A DNA stretch of 64,000 nucleotides from Chryseobacterium sp. SC28 (GTDB lineage Bacteria; Bacteroidota; Bacteroidia; Flavobacteriales; Weeksellaceae). Below, one piece after another: positions 63,959 to 64,000 of the stretch (position 1 is the stretch's first letter; each line of letters begins with the position of its first letter). The notes below the pieces were generated by a model. That model was not told the DNA's origin, ran no database searches, and saw nothing but the letters and a program-made list of their open reading frames with translations. The stretch is taken from NCBI RefSeq assembly GCF_003932955.1, contig NZ_QOVY01000012.1, positions 24,350 to 88,349 of the forward strand, read 5' to 3'. The position numbers and the translations under genes were made by a program.

Positions 63959-63987
63959 ATAAAAAGTTGTCCTTCTCAGGCAACTTT
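63959..63987 (-). terminator. Terminator of a minus-strand gene beyond the window
   Basis: Stem AAAGTTG / CAACTTT with inner CC/GG pairs. On the minus strand a T-rich run of about twelve bases follows, so it should end a transcript coming from the right of the window. Confidence 0.6.
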
Positions 63988-64000
63988 CTTTCTTAAATTG

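Overview
The window is a stretch of chromosome from a Bacteroidota bacterium, most likely a Flavobacteriia/Weeksellaceae member close to Chryseobacterium or Epilithonimonas. The evidence is family content (S46 dipeptidyl peptidase, DUF5606, DUF4286, OmpP1/FadL-like porin, short archaeal-type ProRS, Rrf2/NAD(P)-binding pair), the Bacteroidota promoter element TAnnTTTG upstream of many genes, the near absence of Shine-Dalgarno sequences and the low GC. The species is an inference; no rRNA is present.

Layout. 0.1-9 kb: priA, an ABC ATPase, ruvX-def, DUF5606, a BtuF-like binding protein, a GAF/fRMsr protein with an uncharacterised conserved 475-aa protein, an MBL-fold hydrolase and tRNA-Leu(CAA). 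9-17 kb: typA, a THUMP-like methyltransferase, an MFS exporter lying directly on a DUF1801 remnant, and the agmatine-to-putrescine genes aguB and aguA split by a DUF1016/YhcG nuclease gene. 17-33 kb: thioesterase, S46 peptidase, pnp, ABC1 kinase, DUF4286, gyrA, a TPR protein, transaldolase-like aldolase, mntH with a DtxR/MntR-type box, DUF937 and proS. 33-46 kb: Gly/Tyr-rich lipoprotein, OmpP1-like barrel, rsgA, LptF/G permease, PfkB kinase, small GNAT, glnS, a PhoB/PhoR-type two-component pair, a pRiA4b-ORF3-like protein, an APC permease and tRNA-Arg(TCG). 46-51 kb: an outer-membrane barrel and a 990-aa TPR protein in one operon.

51.5-57.8 kb is the accessory part. All genes there point left: two short frameshifted genes, a winged-helix-like protein, an acidic coiled-coil protein, a 67-aa protein, two overlapping DUF262 (GmrS/ParB-like) genes of which one has a C-terminal DUF1524-like His-Me nuclease, and a WYL regulator. 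The sequence is visibly more AT-rich, and the block has the look of a small defence island. The paired DUF262 module is the best candidate for an undescribed system in this window.

57.9-64 kb: a GH13 alpha-amylase lipoprotein, a NAD(P)-binding oxidoreductase with an Rrf2 regulator (each preceded by the same TGTAA-N9-TTACA inverted repeat), an acyl-CoA dehydrogenase, and divergently an AMP-forming acyl-CoA ligase. No insertion sequence, prophage, integrase or CRISPR array was seen. No gene-free stretch exceeds about 300 bases; the longest gaps hold tRNAs, terminators and divergent promoters.
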